Below are positions 1 through 5,831 of a stretch of DNA of 7,861 bases, one piece after another. How positions within the stretch are numbered: position 1 is the stretch's first letter; each line of letters opens with the position of its first letter. The notes beneath the pieces are model-generated. The model worked only from the letters and a program-made list of their open reading frames with translations, was not told where the DNA came from and ran no database searches. The translations under genes were made by a program, and so were the position numbers. The stretch is from an uncultured Pseudomonadota bacterium (GTDB taxonomy: Bacteria > Pseudomonadota > Gammaproteobacteria > Burkholderiales > SG8-39), in the NCBI GenBank assembly GCA_903895005.1, contig CAITSH010000503.1, forward strand, positions 1 to 7,861, in the 5' to 3' direction.

Positions 1-48
1 GCGCGAACCCAACGTGCAGGTCGCGCCTCGCTGGAAGTCCCTACTTCC
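1..48 (-). other. Two small inverted repeats downstream of tRNA-Gly
   Basis: Two short hairpins can be drawn in the bases that follow the tRNA on the minus strand. Positions 33-38 and 43-48 form a perfect 6-bp stem around a 4-base loop, starting 11 bases past the tRNA CCA end. Positions 1-6 and 21-26 form a second perfect 6-bp GC-rich stem with a 14-base loop. Neither is followed by a run of T, so they do not look like standard intrinsic terminators. They may help 3' processing or simply be spacer before another gene beyond the window edge. No second tRNA can be recognised in positions 1-59. Confidence 0.3.
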
Positions 49-59
49 TCGTGATGTTC

Positions 60-135
60 TGGAGCGGGAGAAGAGTCTCGAACTCTCGACCTCAACCTTG
101 GCAAGGTTGCGCTCTACCAACTGAGCTACTCCCGC
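60..135 (-). tRNA. tRNA-Gly (anticodon GCC)
   Basis: This is a complete 76-base tRNA read on the minus strand. The 7-bp acceptor stem pairs GCGGGAG (135-129) with CTCCCGC (70-64), followed by discriminator base T at 63 and an encoded CCA at 62-60. The D arm carries TAGCTCAGTTGGTAGAG. The anticodon loop reads CTTGCCAAGG, placing anticodon GCC at plus positions 100-102; it decodes GGC and GGU. The T loop is TTCGAGA on a 5-bp stem with one G-U pair. The sequence closely resembles enteric tRNA-Gly(GCC). It lies 44 bases downstream of pgsA, as glyW does in E. coli, and has its own promoter. Confidence 0.97.
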
Positions 136-148
136 ATTTCAGCCCGAG

Positions 149-177
149 ATTATATCGGTTAAGCGCGAGCCGGTCAA
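149..177 (-). promoter_or_regulatory. Sigma-70 promoter of the tRNA-Gly gene
   Basis: On the minus strand a -35 box TTGACC (177-172) is followed by a 17-base spacer and a perfect -10 box TATAAT (154-149). The -10 box ends 13 bases before the mature tRNA 5' end at 135. A start about 7 bases downstream would give a leader of only 5-7 bases. The bases after the -10 box, CTCGGGC, form a GC-rich discriminator of the type linked to growth-rate and ppGpp control of stable RNA genes. The -35 box begins two bases past the pgsA stop codon, so the tRNA can be transcribed independently of uvrC-pgsA. Confidence 0.85.
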
Positions 178-179
178 TC

Positions 180-755
180 CTACCTGCGCCTATCCTGTGC
201 AAGGGCTTGCGGCAAAGCCAACTTCAGGTAATAACCCATGGAAACCAGAGTCAGAACTCCGGCCAGCCACAGCAGCCAACCGCCAACTACCTTGGGATTG
301 AAAATGCCGATAGGATCAAAATAAAGCAGCATGGGGATCGCAATCATTTGGGACGCTGTTTTTATTTTTCCGAGAAAATTCACCGCGACACTCTTGGATG
401 CGCCGATCTGAGCCATCCACTCTCGTAGCGCGGATATTGTGATCTCCCGCCCGATGATGATGACCGCGACAATCGCGCTGGCCCGGTCTATCTCAACCAG
501 CATGATCAACGCCGCGGCCACCATCAATTTATCAGCCACCGGATCAAGAAACGCACCGAAGGCCGATAGTTGGTTCAATCGGCGCGCCAGCCAGCCGTCC
601 AGCCAGTCGGTGATCGCCGCGGCGGTAAACAACACCGTCGCCCAAAGGTTTTTTTCGTGCAGTGTGAGCCAATGCTCGGGTAGGTAAAAAATGCCGATGA
701 ACATGGGAATGGCGAGGATTCGTGTCCAAGTCAGCAAGTTCGGAAGGGTAAGCAT
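180..755 (-). CDS. pgsA: CDP-diacylglycerol--glycerol-3-phosphate 3-phosphatidyltransferase
   Basis: PgsA is an inner-membrane enzyme that makes phosphatidylglycerophosphate from CDP-diacylglycerol and glycerol-3-phosphate, the committed step to phosphatidylglycerol and cardiolipin. The 191-residue length is normal for the family. The complete CDP-alcohol phosphatidyltransferase signature D-x2-DG-x2-AR-x8-G-x3-D-x3-D is present, with metal and substrate aspartates at D50, D53, D71 and D75. Hydrophobic segments lie near residues 10-25, 38-49, 73-105 and 155-180. The N-terminus (MLTLPNLLTWTRI) fits family starts. The ATG shares one base with the uvrC stop codon (TAATG), and a weak SD-like GGTGA (769-765) lies 9 bases upstream inside uvrC, so translation is probably coupled to uvrC. 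The choice of pgsA over other members of the superfamily rests on length and on the conserved uvrC-pgsA order. Confidence 0.96.
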   Translation of the reverse strand: MLTLPNLLTWTRILAIPMFIGIFYLPEHWLTLHEKNLWATVLFTAAAITDWLDGWLARRLNQLSAFGAFLDPVADKLMVAAALIMLVEIDRASAIVAVIIIGREITISALREWMAQIGASKSVAVNFLGKIKTASQMIAIPMLLYFDPIGIFNPKVVGGWLLWLAGVLTLVSMGYYLKLALPQALAQDRRR

Positions 756-2587
756 TAGTGCAATTCACCGTATATTTTTTCCGCGAGCTTGCGGCTGATT
801 CCCTCAACCTTTGCCAGATCGTCGATGGTCGCGTCAATCACACCCTTCAGCCCACCGAAGCTGGCCAGCAAATGCTGGCGGCGCTTGGCGCCGATCCCGC
901 CAATGCTCTCGAGGCTCGAGGTAACGCGCGCCTTGCCCCGCCGGGCCCGGTGGCCTGTGATCGCAAATCGATGTGCCTCATCGCGAATCTGCTGAATCAA
1001 GTGCAGGCCGGGATTGTCCGCCGGCAAATGAACCACTTGTTCTGTATCCGCCAAAATAAGTTCCTCCATCCCTGCCTTGCGCTCCGGCCCTTTCGCAACC
1101 CCGACGAGATGAAGTTCTGAAAGCCCGAGTTCAGCCATGATCGCCCGTCCCGCGCTGATTTGTCCCTTGCCGCCATCAAGCAGTATCAAGTCGGGCATCA
1201 CGCCTTCCTCCCTTGAGATCTTTTCGTAGCGGCGCATTAATACAGAGCGCATCGCCGCGTAATCATCACCCGGGGTAATTCCCTCGATGTTGTATCGGCG
1301 GTATTCGTTGCGCCGCAAGTCCATCCGATCATATACGACACAGGATGCGACGGTCGCCTCCCCCTGCGTATGACTTATGTCAAAGCATTCGATACGTTTC
1401 ACCGTTTCAGGCAACAATAACGCCTCCCTCAAGGCAAGCAGGCGCTTTTCCTGATTTCCCTGTTCTCGCAATTTATGGCCGAGCGCGAGTTCGGCGTTTT
1501 GCTGGGCCATTTCGGACCAGACACGCCGCTCACCGTGGGGCCTCAAGACTACCTGTACCCGCCGCCCTGCGTGCTCGGACAGCATGGTCGCAATCTCCAA
1601 AGCGTCCAGGCTCTCCTCGCCCAGAATGACCAGTGCGGGTATGGGTTGCAGGAGGTAGTGCTGGTTGAGGAACGCAAGCACCACATCCGGCGTTGTCTGA
1701 TCCTGGGCGTTTTGCGGGAAAAAACTCTTGTCGCCTACCTGCCTGCCCCCGCGCAGCATGACGAGGTTGACACAGACGGCCCCAGGCTTTATCGCGCATG
1801 CGATCACGTCGGCATCAAGGGCACGGCCGCTGTCAATGTACTGCTTTGCCTTTACGGTTGCCAACGATTGAATCTGGTCCCGGAATACCGCGGCTTGCTC
1901 AAAATGCAGATGCTCCGCAGCCTCTGACATTCGCCCGGCCAGGTCCGCCATCACGTCGTCGGTGCGGCCATCCATTAACATCTGCGCCCGCGCGGTATCC
2001 GCCGCGTATGCACTAGCCTCGATTAATCCTACGCACGGCGCTGAACAACGGCGGATTTGATGCAAGAGACAGGGCCGCGATCTGTTGGCAAACACCGAGT
2101 CTTCGCAGGTCCTTAGACGGAAAATCTTTTGCAGCAACTGGATGCTGTCACGCACGGCGTTGCTGTCTGGAAAGGGCCCGAAGTAGCGGTTGGATTTATC
2201 GAGGGTACCGCGATGAAATCCCAACCTCGGAAAATCGCCGCCTGAGATCATCAAATAGGGATAGGACTTGTCATCGCGAAAAAGAATATTGTACCGCGGC
2301 GAAAGCGATTTGATGAGGTTGTTTTCGAGGATCAACGCCTCAGCCTCGGAGCGCGTCACGGTGGTTTCCATCGAAGCCACCTGCGAGAGCATGATTTGAA
2401 TGCGGGGACTGTGCGCGGTTTTCTGAAAGTACGATGACACGCGTTTTTTCAGGTCACGCGCCTTGCCGACGTAAAGCACGTCTCCTCCGGCCCCGAGCAT
2501 ACGATACACCCCGGGCAGATTGGGGAGTCCGCCGATCAGCGTCGCGCTATCGAATTCCGCTCTATCCTTCTCCCGCCTATCGATCAC
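755..2587 (-). CDS. uvrC: Excinuclease ABC subunit C (UvrC)
   Basis: UvrC makes both incisions around bulky DNA lesions in UvrABC nucleotide-excision repair. All expected domains are present in 610 residues. The N-terminal GIY-YIG nuclease spans about 22-100, with GVY at 26-28, YVG at 39-41, and probable catalytic Y39, R49 and E88. Cysteines C161, C173, C181 and C185 have the same spacing (12, 8, 4) as the 4Fe-4S ligands of E. coli UvrC. A UvrB-binding UVR segment lies near 209-243. The RNase H-like nuclease has D403, D471 (LLDGGKGQ) and H539. Tandem helix-hairpin-helix motifs occupy about 557-608. The start is GTG, with SD AAGGA (2598-2594) 6 bases upstream. That SD overlaps the stop codon of the upstream glycosylase gene, implying co-transcription and likely re-initiation. 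Confidence 0.98.
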   Translation of the reverse strand: MIDRREKDRAEFDSATLIGGLPNLPGVYRMLGAGGDVLYVGKARDLKKRVSSYFQKTAHSPRIQIMLSQVASMETTVTRSEAEALILENNLIKSLSPRYNILFRDDKSYPYLMISGGDFPRLGFHRGTLDKSNRYFGPFPDSNAVRDSIQLLQKIFRLRTCEDSVFANRSRPCLLHQIRRCSAPCVGLIEASAYAADTARAQMLMDGRTDDVMADLAGRMSEAAEHLHFEQAAVFRDQIQSLATVKAKQYIDSGRALDADVIACAIKPGAVCVNLVMLRGGRQVGDKSFFPQNAQDQTTPDVVLAFLNQHYLLQPIPALVILGEESLDALEIATMLSEHAGRRVQVVLRPHGERRVWSEMAQQNAELALGHKLREQGNQEKRLLALREALLLPETVKRIECFDISHTQGEATVASCVVYDRMDLRRNEYRRYNIEGITPGDDYAAMRSVLMRRYEKISREEGVMPDLILLDGGKGQISAGRAIMAELGLSELHLVGVAKGPERKAGMEELILADTEQVVHLPADNPGLHLIQQIRDEAHRFAITGHRARRGKARVTSSLESIGGIGAKRRQHLLASFGGLKGVIDATIDDLAKVEGISRKLAEKIYGELH

Positions 2588-2593
2588 CGCGCG

Positions 2594-2598
2594 TCCTT
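2594..2598 (-). promoter_or_regulatory. Ribosome binding site of uvrC overlapping the UDG stop codon
   Basis: AAGGA on the minus strand sits 6 bases before the GTG start of uvrC. Its first A is also the last base of the TGA stop codon of the uracil-DNA glycosylase gene (2600-2598). This supports the GTG start, since no ATG lies near it, and suggests that translation of the two repair genes is coupled. Confidence 0.75.
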
Positions 2599-3251
2599 CA
2601 GCCGCGACCGAGGTATTTTGCGATATCCGAAAAAACCTGGTGAAACATCGCCTCGGTCAGTCGTTTCGTGTTCGTATTATATCGGCTGCAATGGTAGCTA
2701 TCGTGCAGGTTCACCCTTCCCGGGAGCGTCGTTATCCCGGGAAGATGATGGATCGCACCGTGGCGGAAGGCAAAATCCCTCGCACGCAGGCCAAGCGCCT
2801 CGAGCACAGCCTGATGCGCGATGGTGCCAAGCGCGAGAATGGATTTGGGCGGGTGCTCCGCCAATTCGGCTGTTAGATAACGGTTGCACTGCCTTATCTC
2901 GCGCAATTCCGGCTTATTCTGCGGCGGCAGGCATTTAACGGCGTTGGTGATGCGACACGCCGTCAATTTCAATCCGTCCTTGGGATCAGCGGATCCACTG
3001 TGGTTCGCGTAGCCAAATTTATGCAGGGTCTGATAGAGCAGAATCCCCGCGTAATCGCCTGTAAAAGGCCGCCCTGTGCGATTGGCCCCGTGCATGCCGG
3101 GCGCGAGCCCGACAATCAGGAGATCAGCTACCGGGTCTCCAAATGCCGGAACGGGCAGCGCGTAATAACCTGGCTCGCTGGCGCGAACTTCATCGAGAAA
3201 GGCCGCCAATCTGGGGCAGGCGCGGCAGGCGGAATCAAAGGACTTTGTCAT
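2598..3251 (-). CDS. Uracil-DNA glycosylase, family 5 (UDGb type)
   Basis: This base-excision repair enzyme is predicted to remove uracil, and in characterised family 5 members other deaminated bases, from DNA. Motif 1 reads GLAPGMHGANRTGRPFTGD from G48. It has no Asp or Asn at the usual catalytic position, the hallmark that separates family 5 from families 1 and 4. Motif 2 is H-C-S-R at 187-190 followed by YNTNTKRLT, again family 5-like. C9, C12, C107 and C122 give the CxxC...C-x14-C pattern of an Fe-S cluster. I chose the ATG at 3251 (217 residues). An in-frame TTG at 3266 would add five residues, but its AGGA lies only one base upstream; neither start has a well-placed SD. The gene runs into uvrC with a 10-base gap and diverges from the metal exporter. 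Confidence 0.92.
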   Translation of the reverse strand: MTKSFDSACRACPRLAAFLDEVRASEPGYYALPVPAFGDPVADLLIVGLAPGMHGANRTGRPFTGDYAGILLYQTLHKFGYANHSGSADPKDGLKLTACRITNAVKCLPPQNKPELREIRQCNRYLTAELAEHPPKSILALGTIAHQAVLEALGLRARDFAFRHGAIHHLPGITTLPGRVNLHDSYHCSRYNTNTKRLTEAMFHQVFSDIAKYLGRG

Positions 3252-3282
3252 GGTAAACGGTGGCAAATCCTAACACGCGGGT

Positions 3283-3300
3283 CCGCCTTGAGGCGGTAAA
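3283..3300 (+). promoter_or_regulatory. dmeF ribosome binding site inside a small hairpin
   Basis: GAGG at 3290-3293 lies 7 bases before the ATG at 3301 and is the best SD match for the exporter gene. It falls within an inverted repeat: CCGCC (3283-3287), loop TTGA, GGCGG (3292-3296). In RNA this 5-bp GC stem would partly hide the SD and could lower or tune translation. The stem is short, so the effect is speculative. No convincing promoter for either divergent gene could be assigned in the roughly 50-base intergenic space. Confidence 0.4.
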
Positions 3301-4293
3301 ATGAGTCTTCCAAACCGCCACGCGTTAATCCCTTCGAAACCCATGCACGTTCATGACCTGACCCCCTGGCAACACCGGCATGTTTTTGACCGCGGCAATG
3401 CCGCGGCGATGCATAACACCTGGCGGGTCGCAGCGCTGACGGCCATCATGATGGTTGGCGAGATTGTCGCAGGATGGCTTTTCAATTCAATGGCGTTGCT
3501 TGCCGACGGCTGGCACATGAGTACGCACGCCCTTGCCATCGGACTGACCGGTTTAGCCTACTACCTGTCGAGGCGACTCGCCAACGACGAGCGGTTTGCG
3601 TTCGGAACCTGGAAAATCGAGATCCTCAGCAGTTACACAAGCGCGCTGCTTCTCGGAGTGGTGGCCCTGGCCATGATTGTTGAATCATGTTCCCGGCTGC
3701 TACAGCCTGTGAATATCAGCTTCGATCAGGCGCTTTGGGTCGCCGTCGGCGGGCTCCTTGTCAACCTCATTTCGGCTTGGCTGCTCGCCGCGCCATCAGC
3801 GTCGGGGCATTCCCAGCATCACCACGGTCACGGACACGGTCACGTGCACGATGATCTAAACCTCAAGGCTGCTTACATTCACGTTGTCGCCGATGCATTC
3901 ACCTCGGTTCTGGCCATTGTTGCGCTGCTGGCTGGAAAATATGCAGGGTGGTCCTGGCTTGATCCACTGATGGGGGTCATCGGCGCGGGCGTGATTCTTG
4001 TTTGGGCGTACCGGCTCATATCCGCATCATCAAGCGTGCTGCTCGACCGGGAAATGGACCATCCGGTTGTCGACGAAATCCGACTGGCAATCGAAAGTGA
4101 CGGTGATGCGAAACTAACGGATGTCCACGTTTGGCGCGTCGGACGGAATCATTACGCTTGCATCGTTTCACTCGTCGCCGACAAGCCCCTGCTTCCGGAT
4201 GCTTACCGGGAAAGGCTTCAGGAACATCACGAGTTGGTGCACATTTCGGTTGAGGTCAACCCGTGCGGGGGTGCCGCGGCTACGAGCCGATAA
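3301..4293 (+). CDS. dmeF: Cation diffusion facilitator metal exporter, DmeF type
   Basis: This is an inner-membrane CDF transporter predicted to export divalent metal ions (Co, Ni, Zn or similar) in exchange for protons. The 330 residues show six membrane segments near 43-62, 64-89, 108-134, 144-163, 190-212 and 220-240. A histidine-rich loop (about 170-184, HHHGHGHGHVH) between segments 4 and 5 is typical of zinc and cobalt CDF proteins. Segment 2 has ADGWHMSTH, giving H72-x3-H76 where CzcD-like proteins have H-x3-D. Segment 5 has H194-x3-D198. A cytoplasmic domain follows from about 241. The ADGWHMSTH motif and N-terminal HDLTPWQHRHVF favour DmeF, but the substrate is not proven. The ATG at 3301 has an SD; the ATG at 3343 (M15) matches usual family starts but lacks one. 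No metal-responsive regulator gene is adjacent. The 3' end overlaps nagZ by 14 bases on the opposite strand. Confidence 0.9.
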   Translation: MSLPNRHALIPSKPMHVHDLTPWQHRHVFDRGNAAAMHNTWRVAALTAIMMVGEIVAGWLFNSMALLADGWHMSTHALAIGLTGLAYYLSRRLANDERFAFGTWKIEILSSYTSALLLGVVALAMIVESCSRLLQPVNISFDQALWVAVGGLLVNLISAWLLAAPSASGHSQHHHGHGHGHVHDDLNLKAAYIHVVADAFTSVLAIVALLAGKYAGWSWLDPLMGVIGAGVILVWAYRLISASSSVLLDREMDHPVVDEIRLAIESDGDAKLTDVHVWRVGRNHYACIVSLVADKPLLPDAYRERLQEHHELVHISVEVNPCGGAAATSR

Positions 4294-5314
4294 GGGCGCC
4301 TTCAGGGTCAAAATAGCGTCCGAAGGACAACTTAGCCTTTTGGTAATCAGGGTTACTCGCGAGTTGCGCGCAATGTCTGCCCCGTAGCAACTGCGCCCGT
4401 CCTTGATCCACTGCGACCGGACCAAGCCCCTGGAGAAGTTCCTGTGCGGATGCGGGGGCGTTACAGACGAGCACCATATCGCACCCTGCGCGCAGCGCCG
4501 CCTCACCGCGCTGCACTATTCCACCCGCGACACTGGCCCCCTCCATCGACAGGTCATCGCTGAAAATAAGCCCGTCAAATCCGAGCTTCCCCCGGAGCAC
4601 ATCCTGCAACCATTTGCGCGAAAACCCGGCGGGCTGATCGTCTACCGCGGGATAAATCACATGCGCGGGCATGACCCCTTTCAAACTGTGCAAACGCGCA
4701 TACGGCACCAGATCGATTGATTCAATATCCGGAAAAGAGCGCTCGTCGACCGGGATGGCGACATGCGAATCCGCACGCACGAATCCGTGTCCAGGGAAAT
4801 GCTTGCCGACGTTCCCCATTCCTGCTTTGGCAAGTCCGTCCATAAGCGCTTCGGCGAGCGTCGCAATCACCTTGGGATCGCGGGAAAAGGCCCGGTCTCC
4901 GATCACCCCGCTCTCCCCAAAATCAACATCGAGAACCGGGGTGAAGCTCAGATCCACCCCGAGCACCAACAACTCCGCCGCGAGAATGTATCCGGTGTCA
5001 CGCGCAAGGCTTTCGCCTAGCGCCGCATCCATTTCCCAGATCGTCCCAAGGGTACGCATTGCCGGAATGCGCGTGAATCCATCACGGAAACGCTGCACCC
5101 TGCCACCCTCATGATCGACCGCGATGAGAAGCGATGGCGTGCGAATACTGCGAATGTCTGCAGTAAGCTTTGCAAGCTGCGTTGTAGACTCGAAGTTTCG
5201 CGAAAAAAGTATCACTGCCCCTACCAGCGGATGCGCCAAGGTGACGTGCTCCGCATCAGTCAGTGACAATCCGGCAACATCAAGCATCACAGGGCCCAAG
5301 GGCATCGGCTTCAT
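4280..5314 (-). CDS. nagZ: Beta-N-acetylhexosaminidase (NagZ, glycoside hydrolase family 3)
   Basis: NagZ is a cytoplasmic enzyme that removes N-acetylglucosamine from anhydromuropeptides during peptidoglycan recycling. In bacteria with inducible AmpC its products feed beta-lactamase induction. The 344-residue single-domain form is normal for Gram-negative NagZ. Visible motifs are AVDHEGGRVQRF (from A65), the signature KHFPGHG (171-177) followed by the D182-S183-H184 catalytic dyad loop, and FSDDLSMEGA (251-260), with D253 the probable nucleophile. The ATG start is supported by a strong SD AAGGAG (5330-5325), though its 10-base spacing is on the long side. The gene follows acpS in the same direction after 124 bases, a common betaproteobacterial order. 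Its TAG stop lies inside the last codons of the convergent exporter gene. Confidence 0.96.
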   Translation of the reverse strand: MKPMPLGPVMLDVAGLSLTDAEHVTLAHPLVGAVILFSRNFESTTQLAKLTADIRSIRTPSLLIAVDHEGGRVQRFRDGFTRIPAMRTLGTIWEMDAALGESLARDTGYILAAELLVLGVDLSFTPVLDVDFGESGVIGDRAFSRDPKVIATLAEALMDGLAKAGMGNVGKHFPGHGFVRADSHVAIPVDERSFPDIESIDLVPYARLHSLKGVMPAHVIYPAVDDQPAGFSRKWLQDVLRGKLGFDGLIFSDDLSMEGASVAGGIVQRGEAALRAGCDMVLVCNAPASAQELLQGLGPVAVDQGRAQLLRGRHCAQLASNPDYQKAKLSFGRYFDPEGALIGS

Positions 5315-5438
5315 GGAAAATCTACTCCTTCAAACCTGTTTCGATTGTTGAACATATCGTCAATTCAATGCGAATCCATCGCGTTCATGGAGATATATGG
5401 CTGGAAACCCGCGCCATGCGGCCGTTTCAAGGCATCCA
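5315..5438 (-). other. acpS-nagZ intergenic region
   Basis: This 124-base spacer is the longest non-coding stretch in the window and is AT-richer than the genes around it. On the minus strand it holds the nagZ SD (5330-5325), a short inverted repeat (5397-5401 with 5413-5417) and a TTGAA...TTCAA pair near 5348-5368. A TTGACG at 5363-5358 resembles a -35 box, but no acceptable -10 box lies 16-18 bases downstream. A TATATC near 5397-5392 could be a -10 box but lacks a partner. The length suggests that nagZ may have its own promoter, but none can be assigned with confidence. Confidence 0.4.
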
Positions 5439-5450
5439 CTAGCGTGGATG
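5433..5450 (-). other. Perfect hairpin enclosing the acpS stop codon
   Basis: On the minus strand CATCCAC (5450-5444) and GTGGATG (5439-5433) form a perfect 7-bp stem around the four-base loop GCTA. The acpS stop codon TAG (5441-5439) lies across the loop and the first base of the 3' arm. There is no T tract after it, so it is not a canonical intrinsic terminator. It could act as a 3'-end stabiliser or a partial barrier between acpS and nagZ expression, or it may be chance. Confidence 0.4.
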
Positions 5451-5831
5451 GTCGAGCCCCTCCAGAATCACAAAAGCACTGGCGAGGGTAAGTTCATCGG
5501 TGAGACTGACATGCGCATGGACGATACCGCGTTGGCGCATAAGTTCTTCCAGAGGCGCTGAAAAGAGCAACAATGGCTTACCTGATACGGCGTTGTCGAC
5601 GCTGACGTTGTGCCAGTTGACCGGAAAGTGAATGCCGGTGCCCATTGCCTTTGAAAAAGCCTCTTTTGCCGCGAAACGCTTGGCGAGCCACGCCGCGGGC
5701 TTCCTGTGCCTGCGAAAGCGTTCGAGTTCATGTGCAACCAGAATTCGCTCCGCAAATCGGTCACCGAATCGGGACAACGCCTTTTCGATCCGATGAATCT
5801 CTACCAGATCCGTGCCGATTCCGAGGATCAC
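5439..5831 (-). CDS. acpS: Holo-[acyl-carrier-protein] synthase
   Basis: AcpS transfers 4'-phosphopantetheine from coenzyme A to the serine of acyl carrier protein, activating it for fatty-acid synthesis. The 130-residue length matches the family. The N-terminal GIGTDLVEIHRIE contains metal-binding D8. The second signature, KRFAAKEAFSKAMGTG (51-66), contains E57, the other Mg ligand, and K61. A conserved strand with H105, H107 and S109 follows near the C-terminus (HVSLTDE). The start is GTG and overlaps the pdxJ stop by four bases (GTGA), the usual sign of translational coupling. A purine-rich GGGGA (5840-5836) lies 4 bases upstream. The pdxJ-acpS pairing is common in beta- and gammaproteobacteria. 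Confidence 0.96.
   Translation of the reverse strand: MILGIGTDLVEIHRIEKALSRFGDRFAERILVAHELERFRRHRKPAAWLAKRFAAKEAFSKAMGTGIHFPVNWHNVSVDNAVSGKPLLLFSAPLEELMRQRGIVHAHVSLTDELTLASAFVILEGLDHPR

Noticed and set aside
1..59. Possible start of tRNA-Cys after tRNA-Gly, as in E. coli glyW-cysT
   Set aside because: The minus strand contains GGCGCGACC, which resembles a tRNA 5' end, but the D-arm consensus does not follow and the bases instead fold into a simple hairpin.
51..428. Plus-strand open frame of 125 codons running through the tRNA and antisense to pgsA
   Set aside because: It crosses a structured tRNA gene and its promoter on the other strand, resembles no known family, and lies opposite a well-supported pgsA. 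It is a shadow frame.
1475..1927. Plus-strand open frame of 150 codons inside uvrC
   Set aside because: It is entirely antisense to the middle of a full-length UvrC with intact motifs and shows no recognisable domain.
2460..2530. GIY-YIG motif as a homing endonuclease
   Set aside because: The domain is the N-terminus of a complete UvrC with UVR, RNase H-like and HhH domains in order, so it is not a mobile element nuclease.
3249..3266. TTG start for the uracil-DNA glycosylase at 3266
   Set aside because: AGGA lies only one base before the TTG, too close to serve as SD, and an in-frame ATG follows five codons later. The difference is small and remains uncertain.
4671..5114. Plus-strand open frame of 147 codons antisense to nagZ
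   Set aside because: Its composition is serine-, arginine- and proline-rich, as expected from the complement of a GC-rich gene, and NagZ catalytic motifs lie on the other strand.
5335..5363. Possible nagZ promoter beginning at TTGACG (5363-5358)
   Set aside because: The bases 17 downstream read AACAGG, with no TATAAT-like box at spacings of 16-18, so the -35 likeness is probably chance.
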